A stretch of 12,631 nucleotides of DNA from JBBCJT01 sp037190665 (GCA_037190665.1 JBBCJT010000191.1:1-12631); one strand, 5' to 3'; counted from the first letter of the stretch, positions 1-7,155 are shown. Numbers and translations: made by a program. The notes: generated by a model from the sequence alone, not told the origin.

Positions 1-596
1 TCGGCGTTGACGCTGGTGGCCATCGCCGGCGTCGGGTCATAGATGCCGCTGGTCAGCAGCGCGCCCTTCACGAGGTCCGCCGGCAGCCCCTGCGCCGCCC
101 AGTCGGTGGCGAGGATGGCGGCGGCCAGATGCGCGCCCGCCGAATGGCCCGACACCGTGATGCGCGCCGGATCGCCGCCGAACGAGGCGATGTTGCGCCC
201 GACCCAGCCCATGCAGCCGCGCGCGGAAGCGACGACCTCCTCCAGCGACACGCGCGGGCAGAGCGGATAGTTCGCGATCACCGCGGTCACGCCGCGCTGC
301 ACCATCGCCTGCGCGATGAAGGCGAAGTTCGCCTTGTCCTGCGCCCGCCAGTAGCCGCCGTGGAAATACACATGCACGGCCGCGCCCGGCGCGGCGGCGG
401 GGTAGATGTCGACCGTGTCGAGCGGATCGGGGCCGTAGGACACGTCGCGCGTCACGCGCAGCCCCGCGGCGGCGGCGTTGAGCGGTTCGCGGCGGAGCTG
501 GTTGTCCCGGAAGGTCGGCACCGCGCGCTGCGGGTTGTAGTGCCATTCGTGCTCGTCGGGCGTCAGCCCGTCCCACGGGTGCGCGGCTGCGGTCAT
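1..596 (-). CDS. Alpha/beta hydrolase, arylformamidase (kynurenine formamidase)-like, 3' end cut off by window edge
   Basis: A serine hydrolase predicted to cleave an amide, formamide, ester or lactone in the cytoplasm. 198 codons are visible and the C-terminus lies beyond the left edge. The oxyanion-hole motif HGGYW is at residues 79-83, as in animal arylformamidase and related carboxylesterases. The nucleophile elbow is GHSAG at 150-154, with Ser152 as the nucleophile. The acid and His of the triad would be in the missing part. There is no signal peptide. The ATG at 596 overlaps the TGA of the upstream cupin gene by 4 bp (ATGA), so the two are translationally coupled as the last visible genes of the operon. 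Family membership is clear from both motifs. The substrate is not: HGGYW plus GxSxG fits kynurenine formamidase but also many uncharacterised esterases, and no other tryptophan-degradation gene is nearby. Confidence 0.88.
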   Translation of the reverse strand, partial: MTAAAHPWDGLTPDEHEWHYNPQRAVPTFRDNQLRREPLNAAAAGLRVTRDVSYGPDPLDTVDIYPAAAPGAAVHVYFHGGYWRAQDKANFAFIAQAMVQRGVTAVIANYPLCPRVSLEEVVASARGCMGWVGRNIASFGGDPARITVSGHSAGAHLAAAILATDWAAQGLPADLVKGALLTSGIYDPTPAMATSVNA

Positions 597-1222
597 GGCC
601 GGGCCCTCGGCAACGTCACGATCTCGTCGAAGAACAGGCGCGGCTTCACCCCGCGCGGCTTGACCGCCTCCGCCCCGTCCCATGCGCGGAAGGTCGGCTT
701 GCCGTGCAGGACGGGATCGAGCGCCATGCCGCGCACGAAGGCGCTGGCGGGTGCGAGGTTGCGGCCGACCACCGGATCGTGGCCGGTCTCGAACCATGCC
801 TGGCCCGGGTCGATGCGATGGACCTCCTCTCCGATCGCGGCCGACAGGCGGCCATGGAGGAGCCGCCGGATGCCCGGCCCGGCATGGCCGTGGCGCGGGG
901 TGACCGCGTCGGGCGGAAAGTCCACCCGGTCCGCGCGCAGCACGATCGGTGCGGCCGGATCGCGATGCAGCAGGGCGGCGAGCACGATGCGGTCGCGGTC
1001 CGCCTCATCCCAGTCGGCGGCGATCTCGAAGCACCAGACCTCCGCCTCCCCGCGCAGCGTCGCGGGTCCGACGAGGAGGCGGCAGTCATCCGCGCCGATC
1101 GGGCCCAGCCCCTCCACCTCCACCGTGCCGCGCCGGATGTAGATCGCGCGCGCGGCGGGCAGCAGGCGCAGCGTGCGCCCCGGCTCCAGCACATCCTCGG
1201 TCGCGGCCAGCCTGATCGTCAT
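593..1222 (-). CDS. Cupin-fold protein, probably bicupin, unknown function
   Basis: A 209-residue soluble protein that I place in the cupin superfamily with moderate confidence. The C-terminal half has a metal-binding-like H111-x-H113, followed by a glycine at 124 in the position expected for cupin motif 1. His148 and Asn155 fall roughly where motif 2 is expected. The usual motif-1 glutamate position (about 117) is glycine, so metal binding may be altered or absent. The N-terminal half (about 12-68) could be a second, degenerate beta-barrel. Bacterial cupins in catabolic operons serve as isomerases, lyases, dioxygenases or sensors, and nothing here decides among these. The ATG at 1222 is preceded by a good Shine-Dalgarno (AGGGGA, 5-nt spacer) that overlaps the stop of the permease gene 9 bp upstream. 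The gene's own stop overlaps the hydrolase start. Confidence 0.72.
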   Translation of the reverse strand: MTIRLAATEDVLEPGRTLRLLPAARAIYIRRGTVEVEGLGPIGADDCRLLVGPATLRGEAEVWCFEIAADWDEADRDRIVLAALLHRDPAAPIVLRADRVDFPPDAVTPRHGHAGPGIRRLLHGRLSAAIGEEVHRIDPGQAWFETGHDPVVGRNLAPASAFVRGMALDPVLHGKPTFRAWDGAEAVKPRGVKPRLFFDEIVTLPRARP

Positions 1223-1227
1223 CGGCG

Positions 1228-1233
1228 TCCCCT
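1228..1233 (-). promoter_or_regulatory. Shine-Dalgarno site of the cupin gene
   Basis: AGGGGA lies 5 nt before the ATG at 1222 and shares bases with the TAG stop of the DppC-like permease gene. It is one of the clearest ribosome-binding sites in the window. Here it fixes the cupin start and suggests re-initiation by ribosomes finishing the permease. Confidence 0.6.
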
Positions 1234-2050
1234 ACGCATCGTCCCACCGCGCCTTCAGCACGCGGCCCAAGATCGTGACGGAGATCGCCGACAGCAGCAG
1301 GAACAGCCCCGGCCACAGCGACAGCCACCACGCGACAAGGATGAAGTTCTTCCCCTGTTCGAGGATCGCGCCCCAGTCCGGCGTGGGCGGCGCGACGCCG
1401 AGGCCGAGGAAGCCCAGCGCGGCCTCGATCTGCAGCGCGAGCGGGAACAGGATCACGTATTGCAGCACCACCAGCGGCAGCACGTTGGGCAGGATGTGCC
1501 GCAGCAGGATCGCGGGTTCGGACGATCCGGCGGCACGCCCGGCCTCCACATAGGGCCGTGCGGCCTCCGCCACCGCGCCGGAGCGGGCGATGCGGAAGAA
1601 GGTCGGGATGTAGACCACGGCGAGCGCGAGGATCAGGTTGCCGGCGCCGGGGCCGAGGATGCCGGTGAGCACGACGCCCGCGATGATCGGCGGGAAGGTC
1701 TGCACCATGTCGGCCAGCCGCCCCAGCGTGAGGTCCGCGATCCCGCCGGTCGATCCGGCGATGAGCCCCAGCCCGCCGCCGATGAGTGCCGCGATGAGCA
1801 GCGATCCCGCGACCAGCCCCAGCGTCACCCGCGCGCCGTAGACGACGCGCGCGAACACGTCGCGGCCGACATCGTCGGTGCCGAACCAGTGCGCGGCCGA
1901 AGGCGCCTGCAGCGCGCGGGACGGATCGATGGCGATGGGCGACTGCCAGGCGATCCAGCCCGGCACCGCGACCATCAGCGCCAGCGTGGCGAGGATCACG
2001 AGCCCGAACGCGAGCCCGGGCGTCAGGCGGCCGAGACCGGGAAGGATCAC
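1232..2050 (-). CDS. ABC importer permease, DppC/OppC type
   Basis: The second inner-membrane permease subunit of an oligopeptide/nickel-type (BPD_transp_1) ABC importer, 272 residues. A first membrane segment lies at about 13-31. The family signature HWFGTD...GRDVFARVVYGAR follows at 54-74. The EAA loop that contacts the ATPase is at about 168-190 (EAGRAAG...ILPN), and the usual C-terminal helix region with LGFLGLG...P..DWG is at 211-227. The start is GTG at 2050, which overlaps the TGA of the DppB-like gene as GTGA. It is preferred over much longer upstream readings because those run antiparallel to the overlapping permease frame and lack family similarity. Length is normal to slightly short for DppC. 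It would pair with the adjacent DppB-like subunit. No ATPase gene follows; a cupin gene comes next instead. Confidence 0.93.
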   Translation of the reverse strand: MILPGLGRLTPGLAFGLVILATLALMVAVPGWIAWQSPIAIDPSRALQAPSAAHWFGTDDVGRDVFARVVYGARVTLGLVAGSLLIAALIGGGLGLIAGSTGGIADLTLGRLADMVQTFPPIIAGVVLTGILGPGAGNLILALAVVYIPTFFRIARSGAVAEAARPYVEAGRAAGSSEPAILLRHILPNVLPLVVLQYVILFPLALQIEAALGFLGLGVAPPTPDWGAILEQGKNFILVAWWLSLWPGLFLLLSAISVTILGRVLKARWDDA

Positions 2051-2991
2051 GTGCGCAGCCGCGGATCGAACACGCCGTAGAGCAGGTCGATCACCAGATT
2101 GATCGTGATCGCGATCAGCACCACGAACAGCAATGCGCCCTGCACCACGGGATAGTCGCGCCCCTGGATGGCGGACAGGATCAGCCGGCCCAGCCCGGGC
2201 AGCGAGAACAGCGATTCGATCACCACCACCCCGCCGAGGATCTGCACGAGGATCAGGCCGATGAAGGTCGACAGCGGGATGAGCACGTTGCGCAGCGCGT
2301 GGACGACATACACCGCGTACGGGCGAAGCCCCTTGGACTGTGCGGTGCGGATGTAGTCGCGCCGCAGCTCGTTGACCATCAGCCCGCGCACGAACTGGGC
2401 GTAGGCCGCCGCCTGAAGCAGGCAGAGGCTCGCCACGGGCAGGATCATGATGGACAGGTTCTCGGGCAGGTCCTCCTCCGGGCCGACATAGGCGAAGGGG
2501 GGCGACCAGTCGAAGACGGCCGCCGCGCCGACGAGCAGCATCAGCCCGATCCAGAACACGGGCGCGGACAGGCCGAACATCGAGAAGCCCTGGATCGCGG
2601 TATCGACGGGCCCGCCCGCGCGGATGCCCGCCCATACCCCGAGCGGCACGCCGATCAGCGTGGAGATGAGCAGCGTCAGCGCCGAGAGTTCCAGCGTGAC
2701 GCGGAACGCATCCCAGATCATCGTCGTCACCGCGCGGCCCTGATACCAGGACGTGCCGAGATCGCCCGTCAGCGTGCGGCCCAGCCAGTCGAGGAACTGC
2801 CGGTGGATCGGCTGGTCGAGGCCGAAGAAGGCCCGCAGCGCCAGCTCGGCGGTGGGATCGCCGCCGGTCTGGCCCAGCATCTGGCCGACGATGTCGCCCG
2901 GCACGGCGCGCACCAGCAGGAAGACCGCGAGGGCGGACAGCGCCGCCGCCGCGACGGACGCGGCGAGGCGCTGCGCGATCAGGGCAAGCAC
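2047..2991 (-). CDS. ABC importer permease, DppB/OppB type
   Basis: The first inner-membrane permease of the same peptide/nickel-type importer, 314 residues. TM1 is at about 10-30, followed by the typical AVPGD segment. Several further hydrophobic helices lie near 101-125, 135-160, 180-200, 236-258 and 285-305. The EAA-type loop is represented by DYIRTAQSKGL at 212-222. FSLPGLGRL (262-270) and the C-terminal YGVFDPRLR are hallmarks of the family. The start is GTG at 2991, 7 bp after the TAG of the solute-binding protein gene. No strong Shine-Dalgarno is seen, so coupling to the upstream gene is likely. The stop overlaps the DppC-like start by 4 bp. The partner substrate may be a peptide, but this family also imports glycosides, opines, nickel chelates and other polar compounds. 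Confidence 0.94.
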   Translation of the reverse strand: MLALIAQRLAASVAAAALSALAVFLLVRAVPGDIVGQMLGQTGGDPTAELALRAFFGLDQPIHRQFLDWLGRTLTGDLGTSWYQGRAVTTMIWDAFRVTLELSALTLLISTLIGVPLGVWAGIRAGGPVDTAIQGFSMFGLSAPVFWIGLMLLVGAAAVFDWSPPFAYVGPEEDLPENLSIMILPVASLCLLQAAAYAQFVRGLMVNELRRDYIRTAQSKGLRPYAVYVVHALRNVLIPLSTFIGLILVQILGGVVVIESLFSLPGLGRLILSAIQGRDYPVVQGALLFVVLIAITINLVIDLLYGVFDPRLRT

Positions 2992-2998
2992 AGGCCCG

Positions 2999-4585
2999 CT
3001 ACGCCGCGATCCATGCCTTGGCGAGGCCGAAATACCAGCCCGTGCCGTGCTGGGTGTAGTTGCGCAGCCGTGCGGTGTTCACCGTGAGCAGGTCCGAGGA
3101 GAACATCATGATCGTCGGCGACTCATCGGCCAGGATCTTCTGGAACTCGACATAGATCGCCTTGCGCTGCGCCGGGTCGCTGACCTCCTGCCCGCGATCC
3201 AGCAGTTCCGACGCGCGTGCGTGGTTCCAGTTGCGGAAGTCCGCCCCCTGCGGCGCGGCCCGGAAGTGACGGTAGAACAGCAGGCTCGGGTCCGGCGTGG
3301 TGCCCCAGTCGTTGAAGGTGAAGCCCATCTCGCGGGCGCGGAAGTTGCGGATCCACACGCCCAGCTCGATGCGCTTGATGTTCGCGCGCACGCCGACGCG
3401 GCGGATCTGTTCGGCGATGGTGACGGCGGCCGGGTCCATCCAGTCGTAGCCGATGATCGTGGTCAGATCGATCTCGAACCCGTCCGGATGGCCGGCTTCG
3501 GCCAGCAGTCGCTTCGCGCGGTCGAGGTCGACCGTCTGGTTCGGCAGGTCCGCGATCGGCACGCCCCAGGCATCCTGCATGCCGGCGACCATCGTGCCGA
3601 TGACCTTGCCGTAGCCGGCGATGGAGGCATCCATCACGGCCTTCTTGTCGAGCGCGAGCGCGATCGCCTGCCGGACGCGCACGTCCTTGAGCGGTCCGTA
3701 GTTGCAGTCGAGGTCGACGGTCTTCTGGTTCAGCGATGGCCAGCGCTTCACCTCCACGCCCGCGACCCGCTCCAGCGCCTGCGTGTCCTGCGGGCGGGAG
3801 AACATGGCCAGATCGATGCGGCGGCTCTGCAACGCCACCGCCATCGCCGCGCTGTTCGGCATCACCGCGAAGGTCACTTCGTCCAGATGCGGCAGGCCGG
3901 GCTGCCAGTAATCGGCGAAGCGTTCCATCACCAGCACCGAGTTCGGCCGGAACTGCTTCAGCTTGAACGGGCCGGTGCCGACCGAGATCTCGTTCATCCG
4001 GGTGCCCGAATTCGGGTCCGCGAAGAAATCCTTCGGCACCACCGCGCCGTACTTGTTGGTCAGCGTCATCGGCAGCGCGGCGTTCGGCCGGCCGAGGCGG
4101 AAGACGACGACATCGTCGGCCGGCGCCTCGATCGCCTCGACCATCGACAGATCGCCCGCGCCGGGCGAGCCGTTCTTCGCGTCGCGCATGAAGTCGTAGC
4201 TGTACTTCACGTCGGCGGACGTCATGGTCTGCCCGGTGTGGAACTTCACGCCGCGGCGCAGGCGGAACGTCCAGCTCTTGCCGTCGGGCGCCGCCTCCGC
4301 AGAGGTCGCGAGCAACGGGCGCGCGATGCCGGAATCGTCCTCGAAGAACAGGCCCTGGTACATCAACACCGAGACGCGGATGCGCGCATCCGCCGCCTGC
4401 CGGAACGGATCGAGCGCGGGGGGCTCCACCAGCGAGCCGATCGTCGCCCTGCCGCCGCGCCGCGCCTGCGGGTCGGCCGGCCCGTAGAGCATGTCGTCAT
4501 CGGCCGCGGTGCCGATGCGCGGCAGCGCGAGTGCCGCCAGCCCGGCCAGCATCGTCGCGCGCCGTCCTGTCATGAACCGATCCAT
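2999..4585 (-). CDS. Periplasmic ABC solute-binding protein, SBP_bac_5 (DppA/OppA) family
   Basis: The periplasmic receptor that delivers a solute to the two permeases encoded just downstream; 528 residues, normal for family 5. An N-terminal export signal is visible: RR at 8-9, a hydrophobic stretch at about 11-21 and a likely cleavage site near 27-28 (GTA/ADD). The twin arginine followed by a weakly hydrophobic core makes Tat export possible, but Sec is not excluded. The family signature SWTFRLRRGVKFHTG begins at residue 104 and is followed by ADVKYSYDF. The conserved mid-region VRQAIALALDKK is also present. The start ATG at 4585 is chosen over an in-frame ATG 11 codons upstream because AGGGGGA sits 6 nt before it and the signal peptide then begins properly. 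It lies 22 bp after the RidA-like gene. Ligand class cannot be read from sequence; peptides, glycosides and modified amino acids are all known for this family. Confidence 0.95.
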   Translation of the reverse strand: MDRFMTGRRATMLAGLAALALPRIGTAADDDMLYGPADPQARRGGRATIGSLVEPPALDPFRQAADARIRVSVLMYQGLFFEDDSGIARPLLATSAEAAPDGKSWTFRLRRGVKFHTGQTMTSADVKYSYDFMRDAKNGSPGAGDLSMVEAIEAPADDVVVFRLGRPNAALPMTLTNKYGAVVPKDFFADPNSGTRMNEISVGTGPFKLKQFRPNSVLVMERFADYWQPGLPHLDEVTFAVMPNSAAMAVALQSRRIDLAMFSRPQDTQALERVAGVEVKRWPSLNQKTVDLDCNYGPLKDVRVRQAIALALDKKAVMDASIAGYGKVIGTMVAGMQDAWGVPIADLPNQTVDLDRAKRLLAEAGHPDGFEIDLTTIIGYDWMDPAAVTIAEQIRRVGVRANIKRIELGVWIRNFRAREMGFTFNDWGTTPDPSLLFYRHFRAAPQGADFRNWNHARASELLDRGQEVSDPAQRKAIYVEFQKILADESPTIMMFSSDLLTVNTARLRNYTQHGTGWYFGLAKAWIAA

Positions 4586-4590
4586 CGCTT

Positions 4591-4598
4591 GTCCCCCT
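4591..4598 (-). promoter_or_regulatory. Strong Shine-Dalgarno site of the solute-binding protein gene
   Basis: AGGGGGAC lies in the 22-bp gap after the RidA-like gene, 5 to 6 nt before the ATG at 4585. It decides the start codon against an ATG 11 codons upstream. It also fits the high expression needed for a periplasmic receptor within a polycistronic message. Confidence 0.65.
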
Positions 4599-4607
4599 GT
4601 CCCTGCC

Positions 4608-5072
4608 TCAGGCGGCACTGACGGCCGCTATGAACTCGATCTCCACCGGCACGTCGCGCGGCAGCTCGGCGACGCCCACTGCCGAGCGCGCATGCCGCCC
4701 CGCCTCGCCGAAGATCTCGGCGAACATGTTCGATGCTGCGTCCAGCACCTTCGGCTGGTCGTTGAAGCCGGGCGCGGAGGCGACGAAGCCGGTGACCTTC
4801 ACGATCCGCCGCACGCGGTCGAGCGTGCCCAGCGCCTCGGCCAGCACCGACAGGCCGCCGAGCACGCAGGCCCGCGCGCAATCCTGCCCCGTCGCCAGAT
4901 CGACGCCCGCGCCCAGCTTGCCGGTCGCGCGCAGCCCGTCGCCCGCCCATGGAAGCTGGCCGGACACCCAGGCGAGGCCGCCTTCCACGACCACGGCCTG
5001 ATAGGCGTAGGCGGGCGCACGGGGCGCCGGCAGCGACAGGCCGAGGGCCTTCAGTTTCGCTTCGATGCTCAT
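4608..5072 (-). CDS. RidA/YjgF/UK114 family protein, enamine/imine deaminase-like
   Basis: A 154-residue cytoplasmic protein of the YjgF/YER057c/UK114 family, whose best-known member hydrolyses reactive enamines/imines to ketoacids and ammonia. It is longer than E. coli RidA (128 residues), matching the long bacterial subgroup with extra residues at the N-terminus and mid-protein. Aligned at the C-terminal block, the catalytic Arg105 of RidA corresponds to Arg129 here (HARSAVGVAELP), and Glu120 corresponds to Glu144 (VEIE). Both are conserved, so deaminase activity is plausible. The WVSGQLP segment at 35-41 is typical of the family. The ATG at 5072 overlaps the epimerase stop by 4 bp (ATGA). 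Its place between a sugar-type epimerase and an importer suggests that an enamine or imine intermediate arises in this pathway. That is inference, since long-subgroup members are poorly characterised. Confidence 0.92.
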   Translation of the reverse strand: MSIEAKLKALGLSLPAPRAPAYAYQAVVVEGGLAWVSGQLPWAGDGLRATGKLGAGVDLATGQDCARACVLGGLSVLAEALGTLDRVRRIVKVTGFVASAPGFNDQPKVLDAASNMFAEIFGEAGRHARSAVGVAELPRDVPVEIEFIAAVSAA

Positions 5073-6010
5073 GCCGCCTGCCTCCTCCGGATATCGTCCA
5101 GCATGTCGCGCAACACGGCCGCGAGATCGTGCCGGATCGCGAAGCCCGTGTCGCGGACCAGCCGCGCCTCGCTGACGAGCGGGAACACCGTTGCCGGCGT
5201 CTCCATCCGCAGGCGCGGCGCGTAGCCGGGCACGAGCTGCACCATCGTCCGCGTGCATTCCGTCGCATCGGTGGTGAAGCCGGCGACGTGATAGATCGGC
5301 GCGGGCGGCGCGGGGCCGCCGAGAAGCTGCGCCACGAGGCGGCCGAGATCGCCGACATGCATCGCATCGAAGGCGACATCCGGTGCCACGATCTCCGGCG
5401 CGGCGCCGGGTGCGGCATCGGCGACGAGGCGCTTCACCCAGGATGCGGCGCCATCGTACCAGAGCCCGGGGCCGAGCATCAGCGGAATGCGCAGGCCGAC
5501 GATTTCCAGCCCGTGCACGCGGCGCGCGAAGCCGGCGATGTCCTCGGCCAGCGTCTTGGTCAGCGCGTAGGTGCCGAGCGGCCGGCGCGGCGCGTCCTCG
5601 TCCACGCGCGCCTCCGACGTGGCGGCGCCGAGCACGACGGTGGAGCTTGTCCACACGACGCGCTTCACGCCCGCGGCGGCGATCTCGGCCAGCAGGCGGC
5701 GGAAGCCGAGCACGTTTACCGCGAAGGCCCGCTCCGCATCGGCCTCGGCCGCGCGCGACAGGCCGCCGCCGCTGCCGCCGAAGGCCGCGAAGCACGCCAC
5801 CGCATCCGGTTGCGATGCGCGAAGCGCCGCGCGGATCGCGTCCGCATCCTCGATGGAGCCGGTGACGGGGGACGCGCCTTCCGGAATGCCGCGCGGCGCG
5901 GGGTCCATGACCGTGACGCGCCATCCTTCCGCCAGCAGCGCGCGCACGGCGGCGGCGCCGACGAACCCGGCCCCGCCCACGACCAGCACGTGGGGCGATG
6001 TCCCCATCAT
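5069..6010 (-). CDS. NAD(P)-dependent epimerase/dehydratase (extended SDR)
   Basis: A cytoplasmic extended short-chain dehydrogenase/reductase, 313 residues. The Rossmann nucleotide motif GxxGxxG is at 12-18 (GGAGFVG) and a TSS segment with the active-site Ser/Thr is at 121-124. The catalytic pair is Tyr148-xxx-Lys152 (YALTK). Asp36 after the second strand favours NAD over NADP. Enzymes of this group oxidise or epimerise sugar-type substrates, for example UDP-sugars, uronates or aldoses. The neighbouring enolase-type dehydratase makes a dehydrogenase or epimerase acting on a small acid or sugar more likely than one acting on a UDP-sugar. Two adjacent ATGs (6010 and 6007) are possible starts. 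The first overlaps the enolase stop as ATGA. The second is better spaced from a GGGGG stretch, which would give 312 residues. The stop overlaps the RidA-like start. Confidence 0.9.
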   Translation of the reverse strand: MMGTSPHVLVVGGAGFVGAAAVRALLAEGWRVTVMDPAPRGIPEGASPVTGSIEDADAIRAALRASQPDAVACFAAFGGSGGGLSRAAEADAERAFAVNVLGFRRLLAEIAAAGVKRVVWTSSTVVLGAATSEARVDEDAPRRPLGTYALTKTLAEDIAGFARRVHGLEIVGLRIPLMLGPGLWYDGAASWVKRLVADAAPGAAPEIVAPDVAFDAMHVGDLGRLVAQLLGGPAPPAPIYHVAGFTTDATECTRTMVQLVPGYAPRLRMETPATVFPLVSEARLVRDTGFAIRHDLAAVLRDMLDDIRRRQAA

Positions 6011-7155
6011 GCCGCCCCCGCCGCGAAGCGCTTCAGCGCCGCCTCGTTCAGCGTGATCCCGAGGCCGGGACCCGTCGGCACATCCAGATGCCCGTCCGCG
6101 TATCGTATCGGCGTCTCGAACAGCTCGCGCTGCAGCGGATTGCGGCCCACGTCGTATTCGACCAGCGGCGGATAGGGCACGTTCTCCGCGTGCGGATAGG
6201 TCGGCAGAGAGGCGACCCAGTGCACGGCCGCGGCCAGCCCGATCCCCGTGCCCCAGACATGCGGCGAGACGCGCAGATGCTCCGCCGCGCACAGCACGCC
6301 GATGGTGCGCGCGGTATCGAGCCCGCCGCACAGCGCGAGGTCGGGCTGGACCACGGCGGCGAGCCGGCCGTCGATCAGGCGGCGGAAGTCGAACAGCGTG
6401 TACAGCGCCTCCCCGGTCGCGACGGGCGTGGGCGTGCGCAGGGCAAGCTCGCGGTAGCCGGCCCAGTCCTGCGGGGCGAGCGGTTCCTCGACCCAGTGGA
6501 TATCGCTCGCCGCCATCGCCCGCAGCGACTCGAGGGCGATGTCGAGCGTGTAGTTGCCGTTGATGTCGACCGTCAGCAGCGCGTCGTCGCCGATGATGCG
6601 GCGCGCCAGCGCGGCGCGGGCGGCGTCCTCTTTCGGGTGCCGGCCGATCTTGATCTTGTACGCGCCGAAGCCCTTTCCGGTCAGCGATTCGAGCTGTGCG
6701 GCGAGTGCGGCGGCCTGATCGTCCGCACGGGTGAAATAGCCGCCCGAGGCGTAGACCGGGACGCGGTCGCGCTGGCGTCCGCCGATCAGGTCGCAGACCG
6801 GGACGTTCAGCAGCCTGCCCATCGCGTCGTGCGCCGCGATGTCGATCCCCGACAGCAGGGCGATCAGCCCGTTCTGCGTGCCGAAATGGTAGTGCCTGGC
6901 GAGGATCGTCTGCGCGATGCCGCGCTGGGCGAAGACGCTGCGGCCCACGAAATAGGCTTTGACGAGGTCGAGGTAGGCGGCGGCGATCGCGGGCGGGCCC
7001 CATGCCTCCCCGATGCCCTGCACGCCATCGTCGGTGTCGAGCAGGATAAGGCCGGCGCCGCGGACATGCGTGAGCCCGCGCGCCATGCCGTACGCATCCG
7101 CCTCCGGCATCGCGTACTGGAGCGGCACAAGGCGAAGGTCACGTATACGGCTCAT
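6007..7155 (-). CDS. Enolase-superfamily protein, mandelate racemase subgroup (acid-sugar dehydratase or racemase)
   Basis: A 382-residue cytoplasmic Mg2+-dependent enzyme that abstracts the proton alpha to a carboxylate. The full mandelate-racemase-type set is visible: K167-x-K169 as base, metal ligands at D197, E223 and E249, an Asp272 (QPDLALCGG) and His299 (SPHVWG) dyad, and Glu324 as a candidate for the last acid. Spacing is within 2-3 residues of mandelate racemase for all but the last. This combination fits acid-sugar dehydratases, mandelate-type racemases and related enzymes. It argues against dipeptide epimerases, which use a DxD motif instead of the His. The ATG at 7155 is preferred over one three codons upstream because GGA lies 9 nt before it. 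It is the first gene of the eight-gene operon, after a 489-bp spacer. Specific substrate is unknown. Confidence 0.93.
   Translation of the reverse strand: MSRIRDLRLVPLQYAMPEADAYGMARGLTHVRGAGLILLDTDDGVQGIGEAWGPPAIAAAYLDLVKAYFVGRSVFAQRGIAQTILARHYHFGTQNGLIALLSGIDIAAHDAMGRLLNVPVCDLIGGRQRDRVPVYASGGYFTRADDQAAALAAQLESLTGKGFGAYKIKIGRHPKEDAARAALARRIIGDDALLTVDINGNYTLDIALESLRAMAASDIHWVEEPLAPQDWAGYRELALRTPTPVATGEALYTLFDFRRLIDGRLAAVVQPDLALCGGLDTARTIGVLCAAEHLRVSPHVWGTGIGLAAAVHWVASLPTYPHAENVPYPPLVEYDVGRNPLQRELFETPIRYADGHLDVPTGPGLGITLNEAALKRFAAGAA

Noticed and set aside
704..2080. A 458-codon open frame on the plus strand
   Set aside because: It is antisense to the cupin and DppC-like genes, with highly biased composition (Arg, Gln, Asp) and no motif.
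2753..4621. A 622-codon open frame on the plus strand
   Set aside because: It lies antisense to the clearly recognisable solute-binding protein and DppB-like genes, is rich in Arg, His and Ala, and has no domain similarity. It is a GC-skew shadow of the real genes.
6011..7003. A long N-terminal extension of the epimerase frame
   Set aside because: It overlaps the enolase-type gene in another frame. The Rossmann motif begins 12 residues after the ATG at 6010, as expected for a complete SDR.
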